Assembly (NCBI GenBank): GCA_023146255.1
Contig: JAGLCJ010000013.1
Location: forward strand, 237,089 to 301,088
Source: Alcanivoracaceae bacterium
Lineage (GTDB): Bacteria; Pseudomonadota; Gammaproteobacteria; Pseudomonadales; Alcanivoracaceae
DNA: 64,000 bases
Direction: 5' to 3'
Shown: one piece after another, positions 9,061-17,850 of the stretch
Layout: every line of letters begins with the position of its first letter
Numbering within the stretch: the first letter of the stretch is position 1
Notes under the pieces: generated by a model
Database searches by the model: none
What the model saw: the letters and a program-made list of their open reading frames with translations, nothing else
Told to the model about the DNA's origin: nothing
Made by a program: the position numbers and the translations under genes

Positions 9061-9555
9061 TCAGCTAGGTGTCAGATACTCGAGGGGCACTGCGGTTGAA
9101 TCTATCACTTTGCGCATGACAAAGCTGGAATGCACGCCACTGACGCCTTCAATCCGGGTGATCTTGCCAAGCAGGAACTGCTGGTAGGCATCCATGTCCG
9201 GCACCACCACCTTGAGCTGGTAGTCGGCTTCCTGACCGGTGACCAGATAGCAGTACTGCACTTCCGGAAAGCCGCGCACTGTACGCTCAAAGTTCTCGAA
9301 ACGCTCGGGGGTGTGGCGGTCCATGCTGATCTGCAGGATCACGGTGAGGTCCAGCCCCAGCGCTTTCTGGTTCAGCAGGGTGGTGCGGCCGGTGATGATG
9401 CCGGCCTCTTCCAGCGCCTTGACCCGGCGCGAGCAGGGCGACGGCGACAGGCCGACCCGCTCGGCCAGCTCCTGATTGGTCAGGCCGCCGTCGGCCTGCA
9501 GGGCGTCGAGGATCTGCCGGTCGTACCGGTCCAGTTTGTGCGGTGTTCTGGCCAT
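9061..9555 (-). CDS. Lrp/AsnC-family transcriptional regulator
   Basis: 164 residues. Residues about 8-60 form the winged HTH (LDRYDRQIL, NQELAERVGLS, CSRRVKALEEAG), followed by the RAM/AsnC ligand-binding fold with QEADYQLKVVVPD. It is transcribed divergently from leuA across 242 bp. The A+T-rich stretch just upstream of its start (9556-9640) is a plausible shared operator region. Lrp-family members sense amino acids and often control the neighbouring gene or themselves. A role in leucine or branched-chain control of leuA fits the arrangement but is not shown by the sequence. Confidence 0.92.
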   Translation of the reverse strand: MARTPHKLDRYDRQILDALQADGGLTNQELAERVGLSPSPCSRRVKALEEAGIITGRTTLLNQKALGLDLTVILQISMDRHTPERFENFERTVRGFPEVQYCYLVTGQEADYQLKVVVPDMDAYQQFLLGKITRIEGVSGVHSSFVMRKVIDSTAVPLEYLTPS

Positions 9556-9698
9556 ATCAGCAATAAATCGTCTTTATTGGTGGTTAATTGGCAATATTAC
9601 TCCGTATGGAGCGCCAAATAAGTGATATTTGCAAGCACATTGCGCCGACTATTAGCCAGAATGTGTCCTGTCGCCGCCGGAGTATCACAAGTAAACCG

Positions 9699-9775
9699 GC
9701 GGCTCGGCCTGTCAGGTGCTCACAAGGGATCTGGCCAGCCGCAAATACGAGGCCCCGGCACTATCCGCCGGGGCC
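9699..9775 (+). promoter_or_regulatory. Structured leader upstream of leuA
   Basis: Two hairpins lie one after the other between the Lrp/leuA promoter region and the leuA ribosome site. The first pairs 9699-9709 with 9733-9742 (one bulge). The second is a perfect 9-bp G/C stem (9751-9759 with 9767-9775) around a 7-nt loop, ending 10 nt before the leuA Shine-Dalgarno. The second stem is not followed by a U-run, so it is not a normal terminator. I could not find a clear leucine-rich leader peptide. It may act on translation or be a passive stem. Confidence 0.4.
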
Positions 9776-9797
9776 TGTCACTTTCCAGGAGACCGAC

Positions 9798-11474
9798 ATG
9801 GCGTTCGATCATCGCAAGTACCGCCCCTATGCCCCGATTGCCAAGCGCGACCGCCGCTGGCCGGATCAGGTTATCAGCCACACCCCGGACTGGTGTGCCG
9901 TGGACCTGCGCGACGGTAATCAGGCGCTGGTCAAGCCCATGTCGGTGGCGCAGAAGAAAAAGCTGTTCCAGTTGCTGGTGGATATCGGCTTCAAGGAGAT
10001 TGAAGTCGGCTTCCCGGCGGCCAGCCAGACCGATTTTGATTTTGTTCGTGCCCTGATCGAGGAAAACCGTATTCCCGATGGCGTCACCGTGCAGGTGCTG
10101 ACCCAGGCGCGGGAGGACCTGATTGCCCGCAGTTTCGAGAGCCTGAAAGGCGCGAAGAGTGCGGTGATGCATGTCTACAACTCGACTTCGACGGTGCAGC
10201 GCGATCAAGTGTTCGGTCTGGACCGTGACGGCATCAAGCAGATTGCTGTTCGTGGCGCCGAGTGGGTTAAACACTACGCCGCGCAATATCCCGATACCGA
10301 CTGGACCTTCCAGTATTCGCCGGAATCTTTTACCGGCACCGAAATTGATTACGCCGTGGAAGTAATCGATGCAGTGAATCATGTCTGGCAGCCGCAGGCG
10401 GGCCAGAAGGTGGTCATCAATCTGCCGGCGACGGTGGAGATGAGCACGCCGAATGTGTTTGCCGATATGGTCGAGACCGTGATTGATACCATGCAGCAGC
10501 GCCAGCATGTGCGCATCAGCCTGCACACCCATAACGATCGCGGCTGTGCCGTGGCCGCTGCCGAGCTTGGCGTGATGGCCGGCGCGGATCGTATCGAGGG
10601 CACCTTGCTGGGTAATGGCGAGCGCACCGGCAATATGGATCTGATCACCATGGCGATGAATCTTTACTCGCAGGGTATTGATCCGCAGCTGGATTTCTCG
10701 CGCATGAAAGAGATCGTTGAGGTGGTGCAGGAAGTCACCGATATCCGTATGCACCCGCGGCACCCGTATGCCGGCGAATTTGTTTATGCGGCATTCTCCG
10801 GCAGCCATCAGGATGCCATTCGCAAATGTCTGGCTCGTTATAACGAAGGCGATATCTGGGAAGTGGCTTACCTGCCGATTGATCCCGCCGATGTTGGTCG
10901 TCGTTACGAGGAAGTGGTGCGGATCAACTCGCAGTCCGGCAAGGGCGGCGTGGTGCATGTGCTGGAGCGCGATTACGGCATTACCCTGCCACGCTGGTTG
11001 CAGGTGGAGTTCTCGAAAATTGTTCAGCGTGAAGCCGAGGCGGATGGTGGTGAGATCAACGGCGCCCGCATTCATCAGCTGTTCAATCAGCACTACCTGA
11101 GTATTCGCGATGGCTGGAAGCTGCAGGGTTATGACCTGCACCGCAGTGGTGATGTGGTCGAGGCCAGCCTGTCGGTGGGTGGTCCCGGCAAGCCATCGCG
11201 TTCGCTGGTTGCCAAGGGTAATGGCGCGGTGTCGGCGCTGGTCAGTGCCCTGGCGGCCGAGCAGGGTATCGACATTCGGGTGGAGTCGTTTGATGAGTTC
11301 TCGCTTGGCGACAACACCGCATCGAATGCGCTCGCTTGTGTGCGCATGCAGGTGGACGGCCAGATGGTCAGCGCCGCGGCGTTGGCAGATGACACCACCT
11401 CGGCAACCATTCAGGCGGTGTTGAATGCCGTTTCCGGCGTGGCGGAAGCGAGAAAAACGCGCCTCGCCGGCTGA
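9798..11474 (+). CDS. leuA: 2-isopropylmalate synthase, long (type 2) form
   Basis: 558 residues from the ATG at 9798, which has a CAGGAGA site; an upstream in-frame start at 9588 runs through the leader and is rejected. Seen: the HMG-CoA-lyase-like catalytic signature (DLRDGNQAL near residue 36, SLHTHNDRGCAVA with the metal-binding His pair near 240), GTLLGNGERTGN, and the C-terminal regulatory leucine-binding domain. Length and sequence match the Corynebacterium/Pseudomonas long class rather than the E. coli class. It condenses acetyl-CoA with 2-ketoisovalerate, the first committed step of leucine synthesis, and is normally feedback-inhibited by leucine. Confidence 0.96.
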   Translation: MAFDHRKYRPYAPIAKRDRRWPDQVISHTPDWCAVDLRDGNQALVKPMSVAQKKKLFQLLVDIGFKEIEVGFPAASQTDFDFVRALIEENRIPDGVTVQVLTQAREDLIARSFESLKGAKSAVMHVYNSTSTVQRDQVFGLDRDGIKQIAVRGAEWVKHYAAQYPDTDWTFQYSPESFTGTEIDYAVEVIDAVNHVWQPQAGQKVVINLPATVEMSTPNVFADMVETVIDTMQQRQHVRISLHTHNDRGCAVAAAELGVMAGADRIEGTLLGNGERTGNMDLITMAMNLYSQGIDPQLDFSRMKEIVEVVQEVTDIRMHPRHPYAGEFVYAAFSGSHQDAIRKCLARYNEGDIWEVAYLPIDPADVGRRYEEVVRINSQSGKGGVVHVLERDYGITLPRWLQVEFSKIVQREAEADGGEINGARIHQLFNQHYLSIRDGWKLQGYDLHRSGDVVEASLSVGGPGKPSRSLVAKGNGAVSALVSALAAEQGIDIRVESFDEFSLGDNTASNALACVRMQVDGQMVSAAALADDTTSATIQAVLNAVSGVAEARKTRLAG

Positions 11475-11578
11475 TAGCCAAGCCGGGATACAAGCCCTCG
11501 TCAGATGCATGCCGCAGCATTGGCACGCCTGCGGGGGCTTGGTTATGATGCAGCGGCATTCCATGGAGGATATCTGCG

Positions 11579-12463
11579 GTGCTGTCTATCGTGACCGGGC
11601 TGACCACGACCCTGCTGTTGTTGCTGAACACCCTTCTGTTAATTGGCCCGTTACTGTTGCTGGCATTGCTCAAGCTGGTGATGCCAACCCGTCGCTCCCG
11701 TGCCATGCTGTCCCGCTGGGTAATGTGGGTCGCGGAAACCTGGGCGGAAGGCTGCAAGGGAATCTTTGCGCTGATGACGCCGACCCGCTGGGAAATCAGC
11801 GGGGCAGAGAAGCTCCGCCGGGATACTTCCTATCTGGTGGTCAGCAATCATCAAAGCTGGGTGGATATTCCGGCGCTGATTCAGGCGTTCAACCGGAAAA
11901 CCCCGTACTTCAAATTCTTTCTTAAGAAGGAACTGATCTGGGTGCCGTTTCTGGGGCTGGCGTTCTGGGCGCTGGATTATCCGTTCATGAAGCGTTATTC
12001 GAAGGAGTTTCTCGCCCGGCACCCTGAGCTGAAAGGTCAGGACCTGGCGATTACCCGCGCGGCCTGTGAAAAATTCCGCGATCTGCCCGTGACCGTTGTT
12101 AACTACCTTGAAGGCACCCGCTTTACCCCGGCGAAGCAGGCGGCGCAACAATCTCCCTATCAGTATTTGCTGAAGCCGAAATCCGGCGGTATTGCTTTTG
12201 TGCTGGCGGCGCTGGGCGAGCAGATCGACGCGCTGCTGGATGTAACGGTGGTGTATGACGGCGGTCAGGCACCGGGCTTCTGGGCGCTGCTGTCAGGTCA
12301 GGTGGCACGGGTTCGGGTGGATATCCTTACTCGCGATCTGCAGCCTGCGCTATGGCAGGGCGACTATGAGAATGATCCTGCTTTTCGTCAGTACATGCAT
12401 GACTGGGTGTCGCAGTTATGGCGCGACAAGGACGCCCGTCTTGAGACGTTGCTGCAGGATTAA
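11579..12463 (+). CDS. 1-acyl-glycerol-3-phosphate acyltransferase, YihG/PlsC family
   Basis: 294 residues with a GTG start preceded by GGAGGA at 8 nt. The N-terminus holds a hydrophobic anchor (LLLLLNTLLLIGPLLLLALL). Acyltransferase motifs follow: NHQSWVD (motif I, NHxxxxD) near residue 89, and YLEGTRFTP (motif III, EGTR) near 170. The layout matches the YihG branch of PlsC-type acyltransferases, inner-membrane enzymes that acylate lysophosphatidic acid in phospholipid synthesis. The 3' end overlaps the convergent glutamine amidotransferase gene by 4 bp. Confidence 0.9.
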   Translation: MLSIVTGLTTTLLLLLNTLLLIGPLLLLALLKLVMPTRRSRAMLSRWVMWVAETWAEGCKGIFALMTPTRWEISGAEKLRRDTSYLVVSNHQSWVDIPALIQAFNRKTPYFKFFLKKELIWVPFLGLAFWALDYPFMKRYSKEFLARHPELKGQDLAITRAACEKFRDLPVTVVNYLEGTRFTPAKQAAQQSPYQYLLKPKSGGIAFVLAALGEQIDALLDVTVVYDGGQAPGFWALLSGQVARVRVDILTRDLQPALWQGDYENDPAFRQYMHDWVSQLWRDKDARLETLLQD

Positions 12464-13185
12464 CCTGATGGCATGTGGGTAGCGTCCCGGGTGGGCCTCA
12501 TGGTTCCGTCCAGATACTCCAGCACCGACGCCAGCAGCGGTTTTGTCGACAGAAACCGAGCCGGATCGCGAAGCATTTCCGCCGCTGTCTGTATCCATTT
12601 TCCGTTGCCGGGGTTCTGGTTGCAGTCAGCACACAGGTCTGCCAATCCGTGCGCGGTGGTTTCCAGATGGAACTGCAGGCCCAGCACTTTGTCGCCAAGC
12701 AGAAATGCCTGATTCTCACAGGCTGTGCTGCGGCACAGATGTTCAGCACCGGCAGGAATGGCAAAGGTGTCCCCATGCCAGTGAAGCACAACAGGACTTT
12801 CCGAGAATATTTTCGTCAGCGGATGTGAGCCGACGGCGCTGACCGGGAACCAGCCGATTTCTGTTTCCTCGTTGCGGCGTACCTGTGCGCCCATGACATC
12901 GGCAATCAGCTGCGCGCCAAGACAGATGCCCAGCACGGTTTTGTCGTTATCGATGCAGGCGCGGATAAAGCTCTTTTCTGCACCAAGCCAGGGAAATTCG
13001 GCCTCATCATGCACTCCCATGGGGCCTCCCATGATGATCAGCCAATCCACATCTTCCGCGCAGGGCAGCGGCTCTCCCTGATAGAGGTGGGTGGTGCTGA
13101 TGCGATGGCCGCGCTCCAGCAGCCAGGGCGTGATCGCGCCGGGGTCTTCGAAGGCAACGTGTTGCAGAACATGAACTCTTGCCAT
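12460..13185 (-). CDS. Class I glutamine amidotransferase-like protein
   Basis: 241 residues with the class I GATase triad: nucleophile Cys in GICLGAQ (near residue 97), His in LQFHLE (near 173) and the adjacent Glu, plus the HWHGD motif common to the GuaA-like stand-alone family. No synthetase domain is fused. Family members include YfeJ-like proteins and gamma-glutamyl hydrolases acting on glutamylated amines. Which amide is hydrolysed cannot be read from sequence. It converges on the acyltransferase gene. Confidence 0.9.
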   Translation of the reverse strand: MARVHVLQHVAFEDPGAITPWLLERGHRISTTHLYQGEPLPCAEDVDWLIIMGGPMGVHDEAEFPWLGAEKSFIRACIDNDKTVLGICLGAQLIADVMGAQVRRNEETEIGWFPVSAVGSHPLTKIFSESPVVLHWHGDTFAIPAGAEHLCRSTACENQAFLLGDKVLGLQFHLETTAHGLADLCADCNQNPGNGKWIQTAAEMLRDPARFLSTKPLLASVLEYLDGTMRPTRDATHMPSG

Positions 13186-13253
13186 CTATCGCTCCATGTC
13201 AGTTGTGAAGTCCTCAGGTGGAGCAAGTGTTGTGCCATCAGCATGGGTCAGCT

Positions 13254-13682
13254 CTACTGCTGTGGGCAGCTGTCTTCCGGGCTGGCACGAATCAGCTGCT
13301 CGACAATCAGGTGCGGCAACTGTGTGCCGGCTTCCATGCCGGGCCTGACCTCCTCAATGCCAATGACCTCCACCAGCATGGCCTGTTGCGGGGCGCGGCG
13401 GGTTTGCATATAGGCACGCTGCAGTTCCAGACCGCCGGCATCGGCAGCCACCGGCAGACTACGACCGCTGGCGCAGTCAGTGAAGCGAGCCGAGTCAGCG
13501 AAGTAAACGTACAGTCCGGTGCGGCTGACAGCATCCGCGGATACTGTCGGGATGATCACGTCCACGCTTTCCGGATTGTTCTCCGCAGGCGGTTCGGAGC
13601 AGGCGACCAGAGCAACCGCACCAATCAGCAGCAGGATAAAGCCGGCCAGTGCCGGGGTGTGAAATCGGCGAATACCAGACAT
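13254..13682 (-). CDS. Small lipoprotein, weak NlpE-like resemblance
   Basis: The ATG at 13682 has a GGAGA site 6 nt upstream and begins a lipoprotein signal (hydrophobic FILLLIGAVALV, lipobox LVAC); the 154-residue reading starts too early. The 142-residue product has a mature domain with a GLYVYFADSARFTDC stretch and paired cysteines. That spacing recalls the NlpE/COG3015 fold that monitors surface adhesion and copper, but the similarity is faint. Likely an outer- or inner-membrane-anchored periplasmic protein. It lies upstream of, and divergent from, the CobW-like gene, so metal handling is a loose possibility. Confidence 0.7.
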   Translation of the reverse strand: MSGIRRFHTPALAGFILLLIGAVALVACSEPPAENNPESVDVIIPTVSADAVSRTGLYVYFADSARFTDCASGRSLPVAADAGGLELQRAYMQTRRAPQQAMLVEVIGIEEVRPGMEAGTQLPHLIVEQLIRASPEDSCPQQ

Positions 13683-13789
13683 AGTGGTCTCCTTTTCCAA
13701 TCCAGCTTCGACGTCCATGACACTGCCCGGTTCCCGTGCCGGTGAAGCATAATAGCAGAGCAGCTCGCTCCGGGCCGGGAGATTTCAAT

Positions 13790-14818
13790 ATGACAGATCA
13801 GCGCATACCGGTATTCCTGTTGACCGGTTTTCTGGGTAGTGGCAAGACCACGCTGTTGAATGCGTTGTTACCGCACCACCCTGACTCTGCGCTGGTGATC
13901 AATGAACTTGGTGATATCGGCATTGATGACCAGTTGATTGAGGATCGGTCCGTACCGGTGACATTGCTTGCGGGCGGCTGCATTTGCTGCACGGTGCGCG
14001 GCAACCTGAACAGTACCTTGCGCAATCTGTGGATGTCGCGTCGCGCCGGCAGTGTGCCGGCATTTTCCAGGCTGATTGTCGAAACCACCGGAGCGGCGGA
14101 TCCCTGGGGCCTGATTGAAACCCTGACGCGCGACAGTTTTCTCCGTCGTCACTATCGCTTTGCTACGGTGCTGACCACTGTGGATGCATCTCGTGGCGCT
14201 GCCGGTCTGCGCCAGTTTCCGGAAGTCATGGAGCAGGTGCTGGTGGCCGATACGCTGTTGATGACCCGTGCCGATCAGGTCAGCGAGCAGGCGCTGTCGG
14301 ATTTTCGTGCCGAGCTTGCAGCACTGAATCCCTCGGCGCGCATTGAAGCGGTGCAGCCCGGTCGTTTGCCGGGGCATTTGCTGAATGATGCGGCACAGGC
14401 CCGGTGTCGGGTAACCGGCTTGCCGGCGCTGGCGAAATTCAGCGTTGCTGCTGCACGGCCGGAGACTACGCCGCTGATGAAGCCGGCGGTGACCCGTCAT
14501 GGCAGCATTCAATCCGCCAGTTTGCGGTTACAAACGCCACTAGAGCGCTGGGCGCTAATGCGCGCGCTGGAGCAGTTGCTTGGAGAGAATGCCCGCTATT
14601 TACTCCGTTTCAAGGGCCTTTTTCATATTGCTGGTGAAGCAGGGCCGCTACTGGTTCAGGCAGTGGCTCAGGGAATGGATGAGCCGCGCAGCCTGACGAC
14701 ATGGCCGGATCATGATCATGGCAGTCGGATGGTGTTGATCGTTGAACATCCGGATACAGACTTTCCTGCTAAAGTGCTGGCTCGGCTTGAGAGTCTGGTC
14801 GCTGGCGCTCAGACTTGA
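13790..14818 (+). CDS. CobW/COG0523 family metallochaperone GTPase
   Basis: 342 residues from the ATG at 13790. Seen: Walker A GFLGSGKTTLL near residue 15, the CxCC metal-binding motif GGCICCTVR near 64, IVETTGAADP, and the C-terminal CobW_C domain ending near WPDHDHGSR. The CxCC motif is diagnostic for the COG0523 zinc/cobalt/nickel chaperone group (YjiA, ZigA, ZagA). These GTPases deliver zinc to client enzymes, and many are Zur-controlled. I did not find a convincing Zur box upstream. A HIT protein follows 38 bp downstream on the same strand. Confidence 0.93.
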   Translation: MTDQRIPVFLLTGFLGSGKTTLLNALLPHHPDSALVINELGDIGIDDQLIEDRSVPVTLLAGGCICCTVRGNLNSTLRNLWMSRRAGSVPAFSRLIVETTGAADPWGLIETLTRDSFLRRHYRFATVLTTVDASRGAAGLRQFPEVMEQVLVADTLLMTRADQVSEQALSDFRAELAALNPSARIEAVQPGRLPGHLLNDAAQARCRVTGLPALAKFSVAAARPETTPLMKPAVTRHGSIQSASLRLQTPLERWALMRALEQLLGENARYLLRFKGLFHIAGEAGPLLVQAVAQGMDEPRSLTTWPDHDHGSRMVLIVEHPDTDFPAKVLARLESLVAGAQT

Positions 14819-14856
14819 GTGCCAGCGAAAGTTATTACTTTGATGGGAGAACGAAA

Positions 14857-15195
14857 GTGGCAGAGACCCTGTTTTCAAAAATCATTCAGCGCCAGATTCC
14901 GGCGGATATCATTTATGAAGACGATCAGGCGCTGGCCTTCCGTGATATTAATCCGCAGGCACCGGTGCATTTTCTGGTGATACCGAAAAAGCCGATTGCC
15001 AAACTCAGCGATGCGAGCGATGGGGATCAGGCCTTGCTTGGTTACCTTTTGCTGGTGGCAAACAAGGTGGCGGCGCAGGAAGGGCTGACGGATTTCCGTC
15101 TCAACGTTAACAATGGTGCCGGCGCCAGTCAGACGGTTTTCCATCTGCACATCCATGTGCTTGGCGGTCGTCCGTTCAGCTGGCCGCCGGGTTGA
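14857..15195 (+). CDS. hinT: HIT-family purine nucleoside phosphoramidase HinT
   Basis: 112 residues from a GTG at 14857 with GGGAGA about 6 nt upstream; the longer start at 14815 overlaps the CobW gene and lacks a site. It opens LFSKIIQRQIPADIIYEDD, typical of HinT, and carries the histidine triad HLHIHVLGG near the C-terminus. HinT hydrolyses adenosine 5'-monophosphoramidates and aminoacyl-adenylates in the cytosol. It probably shares a transcript with the CobW-like gene. Its stop abuts the convergent esterase stop. Confidence 0.94.
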   Translation: MAETLFSKIIQRQIPADIIYEDDQALAFRDINPQAPVHFLVIPKKPIAKLSDASDGDQALLGYLLLVANKVAAQEGLTDFRLNVNNGAGASQTVFHLHIHVLGGRPFSWPPG

Positions 15196-16128
15196 TCATC
15201 CGGGGTGTTTGACCCATTCCGCCATCTCGGCAACTGCCGCGTCGGCGGTGGCCAGCGCACCGGCCTGAATCGGGAACACATGCCACATGTTCTGGTATAC
15301 CGACAGTCGTATCGGTGTGCCGGCCGCTGCCATCTTCCGGTACAGCGCCTCGGAATCCCCCAGCAGGATTTCATCCGTGCCGACAATGATCAGTGTCGGC
15401 GCCAACCTGTCCAGATCTGCTTCCAGCGGCGAAACCAGAGGGTGACGACGTTGCTCGCCGGCATACAGTGCGGCGGCATGCTCCAGCGTTGGCCAGCTGA
15501 GCATGGCCTCATCCGGTTGCAGTGGATCGTTACGCCGATTCAGGCTGAGGTCGGCCCAGGGTGACAGCAGGATCAGTCCGCCCGGCGCTGGCAGGTGCTG
15601 ATCGCGAATCTGCAGTGCCGTGGCCAGAGTTAGTCCGCCGCCAGCAGAATCGCCAGCGATGAATACCCGCTCCGGGGCATAGCCATTCTCCAGCAGCCAT
15701 CGGTAGGCGGTCAGGGCATCGTCGCTGGCCGCCGGGAATGGATGTTCCGGTGCCATCCGGTAATCAATGGCAAAAACCGTTGCGCCACTGGTGCGTGCCA
15801 GATGCGAGGTAATCGCACGGTGGGTGGCCGGACTGCCGACACAGTAGGCGCCACCGTGGAGATACAGCACCGCCCGGTCACCCGGCTGTTCGGGGCTGGC
15901 GGCTTCGCCGGGTACGCCGCCCAGATTGATCGGCTGGATGTTGATGCCGGCAGCACGCAGGGTGGTAGTAGTCAGCGTCCGCATGCCGGCGCGTAGCAGG
16001 CTGGTGGGTACCCGCGGATGGAACATCGGTTTCATCAATATACGCAGTGTGGAGCGGAAAATGGCGGCCAGCAGCTGCTGGCCGGGCCGGTCGGAGGCCG
16101 GAATATCGCGGCGTTCTGCTAGCGTCAT
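15196..16128 (-). CDS. Alpha/beta hydrolase, hormone-sensitive-lipase family esterase
   Basis: 310 residues from the ATG at 16128; the longer reading would extend into the promoter of the next gene. Seen: the oxyanion-hole motif LYLHGGAYCVGS near residue 90, the nucleophile GDSAGGG near 165, the catalytic Asp in VGTDEIL and the His in MWHVFPIQ near the C-terminus. HGG plus GDSAG defines the HSL (family IV) esterases, which hydrolyse short to medium acyl esters. No signal peptide is seen, so it is probably cytosolic. Divergent from the diguanylate cyclase gene. Confidence 0.92.
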   Translation of the reverse strand: MTLAERRDIPASDRPGQQLLAAIFRSTLRILMKPMFHPRVPTSLLRAGMRTLTTTTLRAAGINIQPINLGGVPGEAASPEQPGDRAVLYLHGGAYCVGSPATHRAITSHLARTSGATVFAIDYRMAPEHPFPAASDDALTAYRWLLENGYAPERVFIAGDSAGGGLTLATALQIRDQHLPAPGGLILLSPWADLSLNRRNDPLQPDEAMLSWPTLEHAAALYAGEQRRHPLVSPLEADLDRLAPTLIIVGTDEILLGDSEALYRKMAAAGTPIRLSVYQNMWHVFPIQAGALATADAAVAEMAEWVKHPG

Positions 16129-16248
16129 GAGAGGTCCGTTCAGTTCTGGTTCATCTTTGCTGTGGCACACTACCGGATATTCGGGTATTCGGTAAGAGAA
16201 GGCTACGATAGTGGTGGCGCGGGCAGATTTGCACGCAGGGGAGCAGGC

Positions 16249-17832
16249 ATGATGGATCCGCACCGGGTATTCGACCCGGTCTGGCAGCAACTGATGCGGT
16301 CACGCGGCATGCTGGTGATGCTGGCGGTGGCCGGCATGCTGTTTACCAGCACGGTATCCGGTTGGCTGTTCTGGCTGGACTATCGCGGTGCCCAGCAGCG
16401 ATTCCACCAGCAGGTGGATGATCGTGCCCGGCTGTTGCGTAGCGAGCTACGGCAGAGCATGGAGTCGCTTTACACCCTGCGTGATGTGATCCGTTATGTC
16501 GACTCGTTGCCGGCCATTGTCTTTGATGATGTGGCTCAGGCCGCGTTGCGTCGTAATGCCCATGTGCTGGCGCTGGAGTGGGTGCCCCGAGTATCACATG
16601 CAGAGCGGGCCCGGTTTGAGGAGGCAATGGGTGAGGGTGCTCGCATTACCCGGCTGGAGGATGGCGGCGGGAAATTACCGGCTCCCGTTGGTGATGAATA
16701 CTTTCCGGTTCGTTATGTCGTGCCAGTGGCGGGTAATGAGGCATTACTCGGCCTGGATCTGGCCAGCCGACCGCGGCGCCTGCAGGCGCTGATGATGGCC
16801 CGGGACCACGGCGGTCTGGCCATGTCAGAGCCATTGTCTTTATTGCAGCCTGACAGATACGGCAAAGCCGGTGTGCTGATTGCCCTGCCAGTGTATTCAG
16901 GACGTCCGGAAACCATATCAGAACGCCGTCTGGCCTTGCGTGGCTTCGTCGTGGCTATCATTGATGTCGAGCGACTATTGTTGCGAATTTTTCCTGATGC
17001 AAAGGACCAGCGCTGGTTGCGCATTGATGATGTTGCGGATGAACCAACTCTGTTGATCGAGTTCGGTCGGCCTGCCGCGCATCATTATCAGGTTCAGCTG
17101 TCGTCTTTTGCCGAACGGCAATGGCAGCTCAGCATGTCGCCGCCATGGCGTATGGTCAGCGCCAATATCTCCCTGTTGCCATTGGCGGCTCTGCTGGTGG
17201 GCACCCTGCTGGTGGTGATTGTGTGTGGTTATCTGTGGTTGCTGCAGCGCCGTGGCGAGGTGGTGGAAACTCTGGTGGAGGAGCGCACCCGTGAATTGCG
17301 TGATGCGAACCAGCGTCTTGCCTCCCTGAGCGTGACTGACCCGTTAACGGGGCTGGCCAATCGGCGGGCGCTGGATGACTACCTTGCCCACGAGTGGCAG
17401 CGAGCCAGTCGCGATCAGTCACCGCTTGCCGTGCTGTTGCTCGACGTTGATCATTTCAAGAAGCTCAATGATACCTGGGGGCATCAGATTGGCGATCAGT
17501 GTCTGCGTGAACTGGCGAAGATCATGACGGCGTACTTCAAGCGCCCGGCCGATCTTGTGGCCCGTTATGGCGGGGAAGAATTTGCCGTGGTGTTGCCGAA
17601 CACGGACATCGGCGTAATGGAGCAGGCAAATCGATTTCGCGAGGCTGTGGCGGCCCATGGCATCGATATCGGTGGCGGCGAAGTGCTGCACATGACGGTC
17701 AGCGGGGGTGTTGCCACACTGATTCCGGCCATCGGTCAGACCCCGAGAGACTTGCTAAAACGTGCGGACCAGGCGCTGTACGAGGCCAAGGGAGCGGGCC
17801 GTAACCGTATCCAGCGCGCCACTGGCGCGTGA
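16249..17832 (+). CDS. Membrane CHASE-domain diguanylate cyclase
   Basis: 527 residues from the first of two ATGs (16249/16252), just after a GGGGAG site. A membrane helix at about 15-40 and another at about 300-330 flank a periplasmic CHASE sensor domain (LEWVPRVSHAERARFE). A short coiled linker leads to a GGDEF domain with active site YGGEEF and, five residues upstream, an RPAD inhibitory I-site (RxxD). It should make c-di-GMP under an extracellular cue with product feedback. The metal/substrate sites LDVDHFKKLND are intact, so it is probably active. The ligand is unknown. Confidence 0.92.
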   Translation: MMDPHRVFDPVWQQLMRSRGMLVMLAVAGMLFTSTVSGWLFWLDYRGAQQRFHQQVDDRARLLRSELRQSMESLYTLRDVIRYVDSLPAIVFDDVAQAALRRNAHVLALEWVPRVSHAERARFEEAMGEGARITRLEDGGGKLPAPVGDEYFPVRYVVPVAGNEALLGLDLASRPRRLQALMMARDHGGLAMSEPLSLLQPDRYGKAGVLIALPVYSGRPETISERRLALRGFVVAIIDVERLLLRIFPDAKDQRWLRIDDVADEPTLLIEFGRPAAHHYQVQLSSFAERQWQLSMSPPWRMVSANISLLPLAALLVGTLLVVIVCGYLWLLQRRGEVVETLVEERTRELRDANQRLASLSVTDPLTGLANRRALDDYLAHEWQRASRDQSPLAVLLLDVDHFKKLNDTWGHQIGDQCLRELAKIMTAYFKRPADLVARYGGEEFAVVLPNTDIGVMEQANRFREAVAAHGIDIGGGEVLHMTVSGGVATLIPAIGQTPRDLLKRADQALYEAKGAGRNRIQRATGA

Positions 17833-17850
17833 GCATTGTCTGCCGCGCCG

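Noticed and set aside
9720..11564. Long minus-strand frame (614 residues) opposite leuA
   Set aside because: Repetitive His/Arg-rich composition of a shadow frame; leuA on the other strand has clear catalytic motifs.
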